Origin: Cafeteria roenbergensis
Taxonomy: Eukaryota > Sar > Bigyra > Bicosoecida > Cafeteriaceae
DNA length: 64,000 bases
Reading direction: 5' to 3'
Assembly (NCBI GenBank): GCA_008330645.1
Contig: VLTN01000059.1
Coordinates: 62,001-126,000 of the forward strand
In this document: in pieces, positions 8,926 to 18,071 of the stretch
How positions within the stretch are numbered: position 1 is the stretch's first letter
Layout: each line of letters begins with the position of its first letter
Program-made: the position numbers and the translations under genes
The notes under the pieces: model-generated
Told to the model about the DNA's origin: nothing
Seen by the model: the letters and a program-made list of their open reading frames with translations, nothing else
The model's database searches: none

Positions 8926-11900
8926 TCACTCGGTGGGCACGCGGTAGGTGGTGCGGAGGAAGTGCTCGAGGCCGAAGCAGAGCAGGACGTCGGCAGCCAT
9001 GATGCCGAAGACGGCCTGACCGAGCTCCGGCGTGGGCATGGGCACCAGCTGCAGCAGCTCGCCGAGGTCCTCCCAGCCCATGGCAGCCGCAAAGGCGACG
9101 GCGTAGAGCGCGAGCAAGCCGCGTGAAAAGGTGAGGTTCTCCCAGAAGCCGGGCAGGAAGGGGCGGCCGCGGTAGTTGACCGCAAAGGTCGTCGCTTGCT
9201 GCACCGTGGTGAGGAGGAAGACGACGCTGTTGAGGACGTTGGGCTTGAAGTCGCCGTCCATGGTGACCTCGTCGACACCGGCGCCGCCGAGCACGGACGC
9301 GGCGTCGGCCGTCGCGGCAGACGCGCCGCCCATGGCTCCGCCTGCCGCCGCCGCGCTGAGCCCGGCCGCCCCTGCCCCCGCAAAGCTGCCCGCGCCCCAG
9401 TCGTCGTCGCCCTCCTCGTCATCGGCTGCCGCCGCAGCTGCAGCTGCTGCCGCGGCTGCGGAGGCGTCGTCGAGGATGCTGCCCGCAGCCGCTACCGCCG
9501 CTTCCGCCGCTGCCGGGGCTGGCTCCTTGAGCAAGAAGGGGTTGGGCACGAACTCCACGTACGGCTCGCAGAGGTGGACGGCCAGCATCATCGCGCAGAG
9601 GTGGATGATGAACTGGCCGAACACGCTGATGAGCAGGTGGGGCTTGAACACGGTGGTGTCGGGCTTGGCGCGCGAGAGCTGCTGGAGCGGCTTGGTGAAG
9701 GTCATCATCATGAAGAAGGCGGACATGGTCATGCCCGTCACCGTTGCCTGCGTGTCCCCGGTGCGGGCCCCGTGGAGGTAGAGCGCGGAGAGCGTGTAGG
9801 AGGCCACGAGGCTGTTGACAGCCAGGATGCGGAACATCTGGTGGGTCGTCACCAGCGTGCAGCGGCCCTGCAGCATGATGTCAAGCGCGACGCTGGGCGA
9901 GGGGCGCTTGCTGGTGAAAGGCGCGGCGATGGAGGCGTCGCCGAACTGGACAGTGGACGCCTCCACAGCCATCTCCCGCTCCAAGTCGCGGAACTCGCGC
10001 TGCATGCGGGCGGTGGCAAGGCGGCGGCGGCCCTCGGGGCTGTCTCGCGGGATGTTTGCCAGCTTGAGCTGCTGCTTCACGAGCTTCACGGGGTCCGACC
10101 AAATGGACCGCTTCGGCCCGGCCTTGGCCTTGGCCTGCGCCGTGAGCGCGCCCCCAGCAGCGGCGGGGGCCGCGGGCTCGTCAGAGTCGGACTCGAAGGC
10201 CGCCGGGCCGACGACCACCCGCTTGCGCCGCGCGTCCGCCTTGCGCTCCGCCTCGCGGTCAAGCTTGGCCTGCTGGCGCTGCGCCAGCGCCTGCTCGGCC
10301 GAGCTGACCGCCGACCCGGCCTCCGGGGTCGCCGTTGCGCCGCGCGGGCCCAGCTGCTGCGCGGCGGCGATGAGGGCGCTCCGCTCCCCCTCGATGGTCT
10401 CGAGCCTGTCTTCGAGCTCGGGGTCGCTGACGATGGACACGCCGATGCTCGCCTGCTTCAAGGCGCCGACGTCGTTGGTGCCGTCGCCGCACATGAGAGT
10501 GCCTCGGCCGAGCGCGTTGAGGTACGTGATGATGCGCTCCTTCTGCGTGGGGGCCACGCGGGCGAAGACGGTGCACTCGGCGCAGAGGCGCGCCACAGCG
10601 CGCTGCATCTGCCCCATGGCGGCCCAGCGGAGCTGGCCGTCCGCCTCGCTGCCGCTACCGCCGTCCTCGGCATCCGCATCCGCGTCAGCGTCCGCGTCCG
10701 CGTCCGCGTCCGCCTCTCGTGCGCCAGCAGCGCCCGCTTGGGCGGGCTTGGCCGACGCGCCAATGCCGCGCGGTCCGCCGGCGGGGGCCAGCCCCGCCGC
10801 TTGGCGCGCCTCAGCGTCGGCCACCTCGAGCATGGGGCGCAGTCCCCCGCCGGTGACGCACACCTCCTGCCCGGGAAAGGCGACGTCGAGCGCGTTGGCC
10901 TCCAGAACGGCGGCGTCGAACGGCTCGATGCGCTCGCTGGGGCTACGGCCGGGCGCCTGGGTCACCACGCGCCAGCGGATGCCAATGGCCGAGCTGGCCG
11001 GGGCAGAGTCCTTGGCGCCGGGCCCTGCCGCGGCGGCAGAGGCGTGGGGTGCGGCCTCCAAGATGCGCACCACGTTTGTGCCCGAGGCGGCGCCAGGAGA
11101 GGCTGGGATGCCGCCGGCGCGTCCGCGCGGGGCCTCGGCCGGGAGCAGGGACCTTCCCGCCGGTGCCGGCAGGATGCTGACCATGCGCGAAACCGCCACC
11201 GCGGTGAGGGGGTGGTCGCCCGTGATCATGACGACGGCCTGGTCCGCCATTCGCAGCTTCTCCACAACGTCGGCGGAGTCGGGCTTGAGGGGGCAGTCGA
11301 GCACGAGGAAGCCGGCGGAGGTGAGACCCGTCTCCACGTCCTCCCGGGACACGGCGTCCACTGCCGCGCGAAGCCTCGAGGGGGGCACGTCAAGCTTGAG
11401 CCGCTTCCAGGCCAGGGCGATGACGCGCGCGCCGGCCAGCGAGAGGGCCGTTGCTGCGTCGTTGTAGCCCTCCGGCACCTCGCGAAGGAGCTCCGCGACG
11501 GCTTCGGGTGCGCCCTTGGTGAGCGCGCGAAGCTCGCCGTCGATCTGGACCACGGTGGTCATACGGCGGAGCGCAGAGGCGAAGGGCCAGCGGCGGAGGA
11601 CGCGGGCGCGGTCGGACGCGGACCCGGCGTGAGAGCTGGGGAGGAGGCCGCCGTTGGGCTTGCTCCCGGACCCCGCCATCACGGGGGGCGTCGCTGACGG
11701 GCCCAGGGGGTGCGCGTCGCCAGCCGCGTCCACGGTCCAGCCCATGGAGGCCAGTGCGGCGCACTCGAGCGGGTCGCCGGCGAGGCCACCCTCCGCGAGG
11801 ATCACGGAGTGGCACCCTGCAAGCACGGCCAGGGTGTCCTTGGGGCTGGCCTCCGCCGGGACCACGGTGACGGCCGCGGCGGAGAGGGACGCGCGAGCGT

Positions 11901-14034
11901 CGGCTGTCTCGAGGAGCCCCGCCTTGGACGGGCGGGTGCCCGGCGCCGCTGCCCCCTGCTGCCCCTTCCTGGAGCCGAGGGACTTGACGCGGTCGGCGTT
12001 TCGCAAGGCCTGGGTCTTGAGCGCGTCGCCCTTGCAAAAGGCCACGCCGCGGACGAGGAGCTGGTCGCTGGTGAGCGTGCCAGTCTTGTCGAAGCAGCAG
12101 ACGTCGATTGTCCCGGCGTTTGGGATGCGAAAGGGCTCCGTGCAGAACACGCGCTTGCGCGCCAGAGAGGCGAGGCTGTTGTTGACGGCCATGGAGAGCT
12201 CCACGGGGAGCTCTGGAGGGACGACGGACGTGATGACGAGGATGCAGTGGAGAACAAGCTTCCACGTGTCGCGGCCCTCCTGGGCCAGGCCCTCCCGCAG
12301 CACGTAGCCGGAGGCCGCGATGGCGAAGACGAGCAGGCCGGCGATGAACAGGTAAGCGTCCTTGTTCTCCACCGTCACGCGGCGCGTCGAGAAGATGATT
12401 GTCCGCATGAGGCTGCCCTGGGAGGTGTAGAAGCCGGTGCGCAACACCACGCCGAGGGCGCCGCCGTTGGGGGTGGCGGGGGCGGAGCTTGCGCCCGCCG
12501 CGGCTGCCTCTGCGGGGGCGTCGTCGCCCTCGGTGGGCCGGCCGCCGGCCGCGGGGCTGGAGGAGATGAGAGACGTCCCGGAGAGGACGAGGTTGCGGGA
12601 CGCGGCCTGGAGCCACCTCTCGACGGCGGCGGGGGAGGAGGACGTGGCGGCGCCGCTGGGCTCCCCGGGCGCCGGAACGGCGGCGGCTTCCTTGAGCTGC
12701 GGGATCGACTCGCCTGTGAGCATGGCCTCGTTTACAACCACGGAGCCCCGCAGCAGAAGGACGTCGGCGGGCACGACGGAAGGATCGGGCTGCTGCTCAG
12801 ACTTTCCCCCGCCGCCCATGAACAGCTTCGCGAGGCGCTCGGGTGTGGGCGGCCCCGCCGCGTTCTGAGCCGCCTCCCGCCGCAGCCGCATCGCCTCCAT
12901 GTCGCGGTGGGCGGGGGCGCGCACCTCCACGATGTCGCCGGGAACGAGCTGGTCGCCGGGGACTGTGGACCACTTCCCGCCACGGAGGACGCTCGAGTCT
13001 GCAGGGATGGGGCGCATGGCGCGGAGAGAGGAGTGCTGCTGCACGCGCTGCGTGACCAGCACCGCCTCGAGGCTGACGAGCATGAACAGCGTGAAGAGCG
13101 AATAGTACCAGTACTCGTCCAGGCACCACAGGCCCACGCAGAAGATCTGGAACACGAAGAAGGGCGCGAGGGCGTGCTCGAGCATGAGGGCGGAGAAGGT
13201 GGGGGGGGGCATGTGCAGCTCGTTGAGGCCGAAGCGCGCGCGCACGCCCTCCACCGCGGCCTCCGACTTGAGGCCTGCCCAGGCGTGGTACGAGGAAGTG
13301 CCCAGGCCGACGGGGAAGGCGAGGGGCTCGTACGGCCTGCCCTCGCCGGGGGAGCAGTAGCGAGTGTGCTGGTAGTCGAACACGGCGGCGGGCATGGCGG
13401 CCAGGTCCTGGGCCCCGGGCGACATCGCGCCGCCGCTCGCGCCACGGCGCTCCAGGTTCCTGGTCACGGCGACGATCTCGCGAAGGCCGCGATGCGGCTG
13501 GGGCTCGACCAAAAAGTGCGTCGCCTTGTCAGCCGAGGTCTGCGGCTCGGCCGGCCACGCAGCGCGACACGACGCAAAGAGCTGAGCCCCGCAACCGCAC
13601 ACAGTGTGCCTATCGCGCGCAAGCCTGGGCGCGCCGCAGCGGGGAGCACGAGCTGGACGCTGCTGCTTGAGCGGCCGAGTCGGACGAATCGCTGGCCTCA
13701 CCTTTGCGAACTGCGCCCACACGCGCACTCCGATCATCCAGTGCTGAAAGAGCCCCATGAAGATGCAAGCCACGATGCTGATGGGAATTGAGTAGCCGGC
13801 AACCGCAGACACCAACTCGTCCTCCGCGAGAATGCGCACGAGGAGCGGCACAATCACCACTGGGGCCATGGCCAGCACGTCGCGGCGGCCGACGAGACTG
13901 AGCCGCACCAGCGGCACCAGCTGGCGCACCACGCCATGAGCCGCAGGTCCAACCAGGTCGGCGGAGGACATTGCAACCTCGCCCAGGCCGAGGTGCAGGC
14001 CGCTCCTGCATTTCGCGGCGGAAAGCAGCCGCAC
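8926..14034 (-). CDS. P5A-type P-type ATPase (ATP13A1/Spf1 family), ER membrane
   Basis: The exons are 14034-13702 and 13539-8926, giving 1,648 residues after splicing against about 1,200 in the human protein. P5A ATPases reside in the ER and dislocate mistargeted transmembrane helices. Diagnostic motifs: PPELPVE in the M4 segment (typical of P5A), LTGES in the actuator domain, the phosphorylation site DKTGT (Asp about 595 of the spliced protein), KGAPE in the nucleotide domain, ITGDHPLT, and MCGDGTNDVGALK. LWCLDEYWYYSLF before the actuator domain and GDASIAAPFTSK after the P domain are also family hallmarks. The extra length sits in Ala/Ser-rich loops, including a (DA)n stretch near 10,690 and a poly-Ala/Asp insert near 9,440 between late membrane helices. 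A second in-frame ATG at 13971 (MSSADL) is an alternative start and gives 1,627 residues. Tandem with the mitochondrial-type gene upstream. Confidence 0.95.
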   Translation of the reverse strand: MRLLSAAKCRSGLHLGLGEVAMSSADLVGPAAHGVVRQLVPLVRLSLVGRRDVLAMAPVVIVPLLVRILAEDELVSAVAGYSIPISIVACIFMGLFQHWMIGVRVWAQFAKVRPAIRPTRPLKQQRPARAPRCGAPRLARDRHTVCGCGAQLFASCRAAWPAEPQTSADKATHFLVEPQPHRGLREIVAVTRNLERRGASGGAMSPGAQDLAAMPAAVFDYQHTRYCSPGEGRPYEPLAFPVGLGTSSYHAWAGLKSEAAVEGVRARFGLNELHMPPPTFSALMLEHALAPFFVFQIFCVGLWCLDEYWYYSLFTLFMLVSLEAVLVTQRVQQHSSLRAMRPIPADSSVLRGGKWSTVPGDQLVPGDIVEVRAPAHRDMEAMRLRREAAQNAAGPPTPERLAKLFMGGGGKSEQQPDPSVVPADVLLLRGSVVVNEAMLTGESIPQLKEAAAVPAPGEPSGAATSSSPAAVERWLQAASRNLVLSGTSLISSSPAAGGRPTEGDDAPAEAAAAGASSAPATPNGGALGVVLRTGFYTSQGSLMRTIIFSTRRVTVENKDAYLFIAGLLVFAIAASGYVLREGLAQEGRDTWKLVLHCILVITSVVPPELPVELSMAVNNSLASLARKRVFCTEPFRIPNAGTIDVCCFDKTGTLTSDQLLVRGVAFCKGDALKTQALRNADRVKSLGSRKGQQGAAAPGTRPSKAGLLETADARASLSAAAVTVVPAEASPKDTLAVLAGCHSVILAEGGLAGDPLECAALASMGWTVDAAGDAHPLGPSATPPVMAGSGSKPNGGLLPSSHAGSASDRARVLRRWPFASALRRMTTVVQIDGELRALTKGAPEAVAELLREVPEGYNDAATALSLAGARVIALAWKRLKLDVPPSRLRAAVDAVSREDVETGLTSAGFLVLDCPLKPDSADVVEKLRMADQAVVMITGDHPLTAVAVSRMVSILPAPAGRSLLPAEAPRGRAGGIPASPGAASGTNVVRILEAAPHASAAAAGPGAKDSAPASSAIGIRWRVVTQAPGRSPSERIEPFDAAVLEANALDVAFPGQEVCVTGGGLRPMLEVADAEARQAAGLAPAGGPRGIGASAKPAQAGAAGAREADADADADADADADAEDGGSGSEADGQLRWAAMGQMQRAVARLCAECTVFARVAPTQKERIITYLNALGRGTLMCGDGTNDVGALKQASIGVSIVSDPELEDRLETIEGERSALIAAAQQLGPRGATATPEAGSAVSSAEQALAQRQQAKLDREAERKADARRKRVVVGPAAFESDSDEPAAPAAAGGALTAQAKAKAGPKRSIWSDPVKLVKQQLKLANIPRDSPEGRRRLATARMQREFRDLEREMAVEASTVQFGDASIAAPFTSKRPSPSVALDIMLQGRCTLVTTHQMFRILAVNSLVASYTLSALYLHGARTGDTQATVTGMTMSAFFMMMTFTKPLQQLSRAKPDTTVFKPHLLISVFGQFIIHLCAMMLAVHLCEPYVEFVPNPFLLKEPAPAAAEAAVAAAGSILDDASAAAAAAAAAAAADDEEGDDDWGAGSFAGAGAAGLSAAAAGGAMGGASAATADAASVLGGAGVDEVTMDGDFKPNVLNSVVFLLTTVQQATTFAVNYRGRPFLPGFWENLTFSRGLLALYAVAFAAAMGWEDLGELLQLVPMPTPELGQAVFGIMAADVLLCFGLEHFLRTTYRVPTE
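13540..13701 (-). other. Intron in the P5A ATPase gene, 162 nt
   Basis: Donor AAG|GTGAGG and acceptor CCGCAG|ACC, phase 0. Removing it joins FAK to TSADKATHFLV, matching the spacing of the conserved SKATFVKV region in ATP13A1 proteins. The intron is 54 codons long with no in-frame stop, so unspliced RNA would still be open. Confidence 0.85.
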
Positions 14035-14277
14035 TGCGTCAGCAGAGCCGGCTTGGGTCGGCGAACTCGCACAGGCGCGTCACGCGAGTGGCGCCAGTCA
14101 CGGAGGGCGGTGTGGCTGTGCTTCTGCATGGGGCGCGACGCCGTCGTGGTGGTGAGGTGAGCGGCACAGAGACACAGTGTTTGGAGGAGGAGATGGGGAG
14201 GGGGGGGGGCGAGACAGCGTGAGGCGTTCGCAGAGTCGGACACGAGGCGCACAACCCACAGACCGCACAGAACAAGC
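14035..14277. other. Tandem intergenic spacer with purine tract
   Basis: This contains the presumed promoter and 5' UTR of the P5A ATPase gene and the 3' end of the mitochondrial-type gene, both on the minus strand. A purine-rich run at 14183-14209 (ending in ten G) is a pyrimidine tract in the transcribed sense. TG-rich stretches on the minus strand (near 14164-14181 and 14240-14262) may serve 3'-end formation. No gene is seen. Confidence 0.6.
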
Positions 14278-15630
14278 TCATGCGCGGGCGTCGGACTCCT
14301 CCGTGCCCTCCGATGCGTCCTTTGCCTTGGCCGCGTTGATGATCTTCTGAGTCCTGAAACGCATGGAGCGCCTGGTGCGCAGCTGGGCGCGAGAGAAGGA
14401 GGTCTTCCCCTTGGGCGCGGGCACCTCGTCGGCGGTGCCCGCGGCCTCCGCAGCGCGGAACCCGTCCAACGCGCCCTTGGGCATGAGGATGCGCACCTCC
14501 GGGGTGCGCTCGATCCAGCGCAGCGTGCGCAGGTGGCGGGCGTCGCGCGAGGCAGCCCGCTCGGCGCGGCGCTCGGCGGCGTCGACGATCCACTGGTTGG
14601 AGTGGGGCAGGCCGCGGCTCTCCGCGAATGCCGACCAGAGCGCCCGCGCGACAGCAATGCCGTCGGAGCGGCGGGGCACGAACACGCTGAACGAGGCCTG
14701 GAGCGACTGCGACGCCGCCTTGTACTCGTTCCGGCCCTCCCTGCCGGTGCGCTCGGCCTCCTTCACGTTGCACTCGTCCGAGGTGTTGAGGAAAGTCGCT
14801 CCCCTGGCAGCCACGTCGGGGCGCTTGAGCGTCTCGGCCATGAGCGCCACCACGCGCTTGACCTCCTCCTCGTCGCGCGCGTCGCCGAAGCCCCCGGCTG
14901 CGAGTCCGTCAATGGAGATGCGACAGGGCCGTGAACGTGATTGAGGCAATGGAGTGGGGAGGGAGCCGGGGGGGGGGGCGAGGCAGCGGGGGCGGCAGTG
15001 CCAAAGGCGCGGGAGGCGCACTGCTGGCAGAGGCCGCATGCAGCGGCAGGGGAGCGGGCAGGCGGCCTCGCAGGCCCGGGCCAGACGCGGGGTGCGCCCG
15101 CCCCAGAGCGTGGGGTGCCCGGGGATGGGGGGAACGGGACGCTCGGACTGCGCAGCGCAAGGCGGCGGCGCTCGCGCCCTCGCAGGCCGGGGCGCCAGCT
15201 GCAAACCTCGCGGGCACGCCGCGAAGCACTCACTCGGGTTGGCGTCCACCACAACCTGGTCCCCGTGCTTCGTCAGGGACACGAAGAGGTGCGCCCGGTC
15301 CCAGCACACCTTTTGGTACATGGTAACAACGTCCTGGGTGCACGAGCTGCCGAGCTCGAGCACGCCGGTGCGCTTGGCGCGGCTGTTGACGCGCTGCTCC
15401 TGCTCGTTCAGCCAGTTGCGCGTGCCCTTGTCACCCGGGCGCTTCTTCAGCGCCCCCGATGCCATCGCGGCGTTGACAGAGTCGAGCGTCACCTTGATCT
15501 CCGGCACCCGGAAGTAGCCGCGAGACGAGACGGCCGCCGCGGCCCCAGCCCGAGCGGACGAGCCGAACGCGGACGCTGCGGCGCAAGCGCCACGGGCCAC
15601 GGTGCGCCGGGATGCGAGGGACGCTGCCAT
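14278..15630 (-). CDS. Unrecognised protein with mitochondrial-type presequence
   Basis: The exons are 15630-15234 and 14897-14278, giving 338 residues. I do not recognise the family. The start at 15630 was chosen because MAASLASRRTVARGA and the next 25 residues are rich in Arg, Ala and Ser, lack acidic residues and end in SSRGYF, as in mitochondrial presequences with an R-3 type cleavage site. The frame extends 93 residues further upstream without a comparable feature. The mature part is mixed-charge and soluble-looking. It contains an Asp/Glu-rich helix (DARDEEEVKRVV), a conserved-looking stretch around FLNTSDECNVKEAERTG, and a basic C-terminus (RRSMRFRTQKIINAAKAKD). A matrix role such as a ribosome- or RNA-associated protein would fit the charge pattern, but this is a guess. 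It is divergent from the TBCB gene across about 1 kb. Confidence 0.75.
   Translation of the reverse strand: MAASLASRRTVARGACAAASAFGSSARAGAAAAVSSRGYFRVPEIKVTLDSVNAAMASGALKKRPGDKGTRNWLNEQEQRVNSRAKRTGVLELGSSCTQDVVTMYQKVCWDRAHLFVSLTKHGDQVVVDANPSECFAACPRGLQLAPRPARARAPPPCAAQSERPVPPIPGHPTLWGGRTPRLARACEAACPLPCRCMRPLPAVRLPRLWHCRPRCLAPPPGSLPTPLPQSRSRPCRISIDGLAAGGFGDARDEEEVKRVVALMAETLKRPDVAARGATFLNTSDECNVKEAERTGREGRNEYKAASQSLQASFSVFVPRRSDGIAVARALWSAFAESRGLPHSNQWIVDAAERRAERAASRDARHLRTLRWIERTPEVRILMPKGALDGFRAAEAAGTADEVPAPKGKTSFSRAQLRTRRSMRFRTQKIINAAKAKDASEGTEESDARA
14898..15233 (-). other. Intron in the mitochondrial-type gene, 336 nt
   Basis: Donor CCCGA|GTGAGT and acceptor CTCGCAG|CCGGG, phase 1. Splicing joins DANP to TGGFGDARDEEE. 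The intron is pyrimidine-rich on the minus strand, a multiple of three, and lacks an in-frame stop, so the frame looks open through it. The Pro/Arg/Cys-rich read-through peptide differs sharply from the flanking protein. Confidence 0.75.
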
Positions 15631-16677
15631 GGGCGCGGTCACCAACCGGGGCCCCTGGGCTCTGGCCGACCAGTGCCGCTCGGGGTCCAGCCGGGCCAGC
15701 GCGCAATCGCGCTCCTCGCCGAGGCTTGGTCGTCGATCGGGCTCGGCCTCCCCGGCTCTGCCGGCAGAGCGCAGCCGGCCAGCACTTGCTTGGCATCGCC
15801 ATCCCTCGTGCTCGGCGGTGATTCCGAGCCAGCGGAGCAGCCGAAGCCACGCGCTCGGCTTGGCGCGCATGGCTTGACGCTTGTGGGAGTGGCAGGCTGG
15901 GACTGGCATGTTGCTGTGCTGGCCGGGGCCTTCCCCTCAAGGCTTGCAGGCGCTCCCTTGGCGACCGGGACTCCTCGCCCACGAGGGCTTAAACCCTGAC
16001 TGTGAGGTCCAGTATCGATCGTGGCAGTCATGACTACCCGTGCCGTTGAGCGGCGTTGGGGTCGGCGCTTGCCTGCGAACTTGGCCAGTGCTTGATTGTT
16101 TCGTGGATATCGCATGCTCGCATCGACAAAATTGCAAGCCCCTGTTCTGCGGGAGGTAGGAGCGGTCGGGTTGCGGCTGCAAGGTGGGGTCAGCACTCCC
16201 AAGGCACCCCTTGCGGACAGCATCGGCGTGGCAACACTTAAGGCGCATAGTTTCGGCTGGGCACTACAAAAGCCATAAAAGCAAGTTTCGGGGCCATTCA
16301 TAACCTTGGGCAACTAGACAGCATCAACTGGAGCAAAAAGTCGTCCCTACTCCGAGCGATGGAATGCTTCCCTTTGGAGATGCGCCACAGGGCCCAAGTT
16401 ATTCCAAGCGCGTCGAGCCCGCACGCTGGGGTCTTTGAGTGCCGCTGGCAATTCGGGAGAGCCACAGCATCCGGGGACGCGTTCAGGCATGGCGGCAGAA
16501 CCAGGCCGTGTGTCCTGTAGCAGGTGCGAAGGCTCCCAACGCTGGCCTGGCTCGGATCGGCTCCTGCATCTGCGAGTCTGCAATGGAGGGCGGAAAACGA
16601 ATTGTTTGGACGGCGCGCAATATTGGCCCTGCCCGTGGTGCGCGTTGTGCACTCGGCGTGAACAGGTTGCAACCGCC
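15631..16677. other. Divergent promoter region between the mitochondrial-type gene and TBCB
   Basis: About 1.05 kb between two divergently transcribed start codons. The left third is as GC-rich as the genes. The stretch from about 16080 to 16450 is visibly richer in A and T than anything else nearby and holds a GCCATAAAA element. Overlapping frames here have no recognisable content. No tRNA B-box (GGTTCGA) or other RNA gene was recognised. Confidence 0.55.
16272..16280 (+). promoter_or_regulatory. GCCATAAAA, candidate TATA-like element
   Basis: The sequence GCCATAAAA occurs here on the plus strand in a locally AT-rich patch. The same nine bases occur on the minus strand about 90 nt before the helicase start codon. 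It lies about 400 nt before the TBCB start codon, so it would need a long leader, a 5'-UTR intron or a different transcript. Confidence 0.3.
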
Positions 16678-18071
16678 ATGGACGCCATGGCCATCGCTCG
16701 CGACATGACTGCAGGGGAGGCCAAGGACGCAGTGCGCGCCTGGGTGACAGGGGCGGACCACCGGCGCTTCGACGAGCTCGCGGACGGGACGGTGCTGTGC
16801 CAGGTCACGCACTCAAACCTGAAGCAGAACATCATTGAGCTGCGGTTCGACCTGCACTCGACGGTCCGCGCCACCAAGAACAACCTCTACACGTACAATG
16901 GGACAAACCGCGAGTTCATGGAGCTCCAGCTCTTCGAAGGGGACCGCCTTGTGAGCCGGTTGGCCGCTGCAGAAAGAATTCCCGTTGGAGGAGCGGCTGC
17001 TCCGGTTCCCGCGCTGCTGCGGCCTCCCCCTCCTCGCAAGACAGCCTCCGGGCTGGCCAGCTCGTGCTTCGGGCCGGGCTTTTTCGGGGCCGAGGGGCGC
17101 GGTCTGCCCTGCGTGGGTCCGCGACGCACGAGCGGTGCAAGCGCCGAACGTTCCGAGTCCGTTGCTCGCGCCCGCGCGCTCCACGCCGCCTATCCCTGCC
17201 TGGCTCCCCGCTCGCAACGCAGATCGCTCGCATGCTTGACGACGACAAGATGCTGGGCTTCTACGGAATGACCCACGGCCACAGGGTGCACGTGGTGGAC
17301 CACGACCCAATGTCCCTCTCCCGCGGCGGCGGCCTGGACGACGTGTCGCAAGTGAAGAAGTACGTCATGAGCGAGGAGGACTACGACAAGCGCGAGGGCA
17401 CGCTGCGCGCGTGGAAGCGCGAGCAGCTCAAGAAGAACCCCCACTTCAAGTACTCGGACGCCCTTCCGGCTAGCGGCAGGGCGGCCGCGGCAGCGGCAGC
17501 GGCAGCCGGCCCCCGCGCCCCGGACGTGGACTTCGAGGATGACACACTCGTAGAGGGCATTGAGGTCGGTGCGCGCTGCAGCATCCGCCCCGGTGAGCGC
17601 CGCGGGGCAGTCGCCTATGTCGGCAAGATCGAGGGCAAGACTGGCTGGTGGGTGGGCGTCCGGTTGGACGAGCCGCTGGGACGCACGGACGGCACCGCGT
17701 CTGGAAAGCGCTACTTCGACGCCGAGCCGGGCTACGCCACCTTCATCCGCCCGACGGGCGTAAAAGTGGGAGACTTCCCGCCCGTTGACGAGGAGCTCGG
17801 CGACCTGGCCGAGGCCAAGGCCGACTCCGCGGCAGCGGCTGGTGCAGCGGCGGCAGCAAGTGCCGCCCCACCCGCGGCGGAGGCAGCTGCTGCGGCAGCC
17901 GGTGCCGAGGCCAAGGCAGAGGACGCTGGCGAGGCTGCGGCCGCTGCGCTAAGCGAGGCGGCAGCGCGGGAGGCTGCCACGGCGAAGCGCGCAGCAGCCC
18001 GACCCTCCGCTCTCCACCGCCGGCCGGGCGATGACGACTTTGCTGATGACGACGACGACGACGAGCTCTGA
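16678..18071 (+). CDS. TBCB: Tubulin-folding cofactor B
   Basis: The exons are 16678-16950 and 17223-18071, giving 373 residues. TBCB captures alpha-tubulin released from chaperonin and, with TBCE, takes part in dimer assembly and disassembly. An N-terminal extension of about 38 residues precedes a ubiquitin-like domain. MELQLFEGDRL joined to IARMLDDDKMLGFYGM, followed by HRVHVVDHDP, aligns with the human MELELYGVDDKF...HVIDH region. DDVSQVKKYVMSEEDYDKR matches the segment that follows the UBL. A CAP-Gly domain (about 207-280) contains YVGKIEGKTGWWVGVRLDEP and GKRYF, with GRTDG in place of the canonical GKNDG. The family's acidic tail is present and ends in DEL, close to the DEI/DEM end that TBCE recognises. 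An Ala-rich linker of about 60 residues between CAP-Gly and tail is extra. The start ATG lies in GCCATGG. Confidence 0.95.
16951..17222 (+). other. Intron in TBCB, 272 nt
   Basis: Donor CTT|GTGAGC and acceptor CAACGCAG|ATC, phase 0. The flanking exons are in different frames, and splicing restores an unbroken ubiquitin-like domain of normal length. The length is not a multiple of three, so retention would shift the frame. Confidence 0.9.

Noticed and set aside
9196-13791. Plus-strand frames of 833, 550 and 693 codons opposite the P5A ATPase gene
   Set aside because: They mirror a gene with every P-type ATPase motif, overlap one another and have compositions typical of antisense GC-rich frames.
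15631-15909. A 93-residue N-terminal extension of the mitochondrial-type protein
   Set aside because: The downstream ATG at 15630 begins a clear mitochondrial presequence. The upstream stretch has no such feature and lies in the promoter region.
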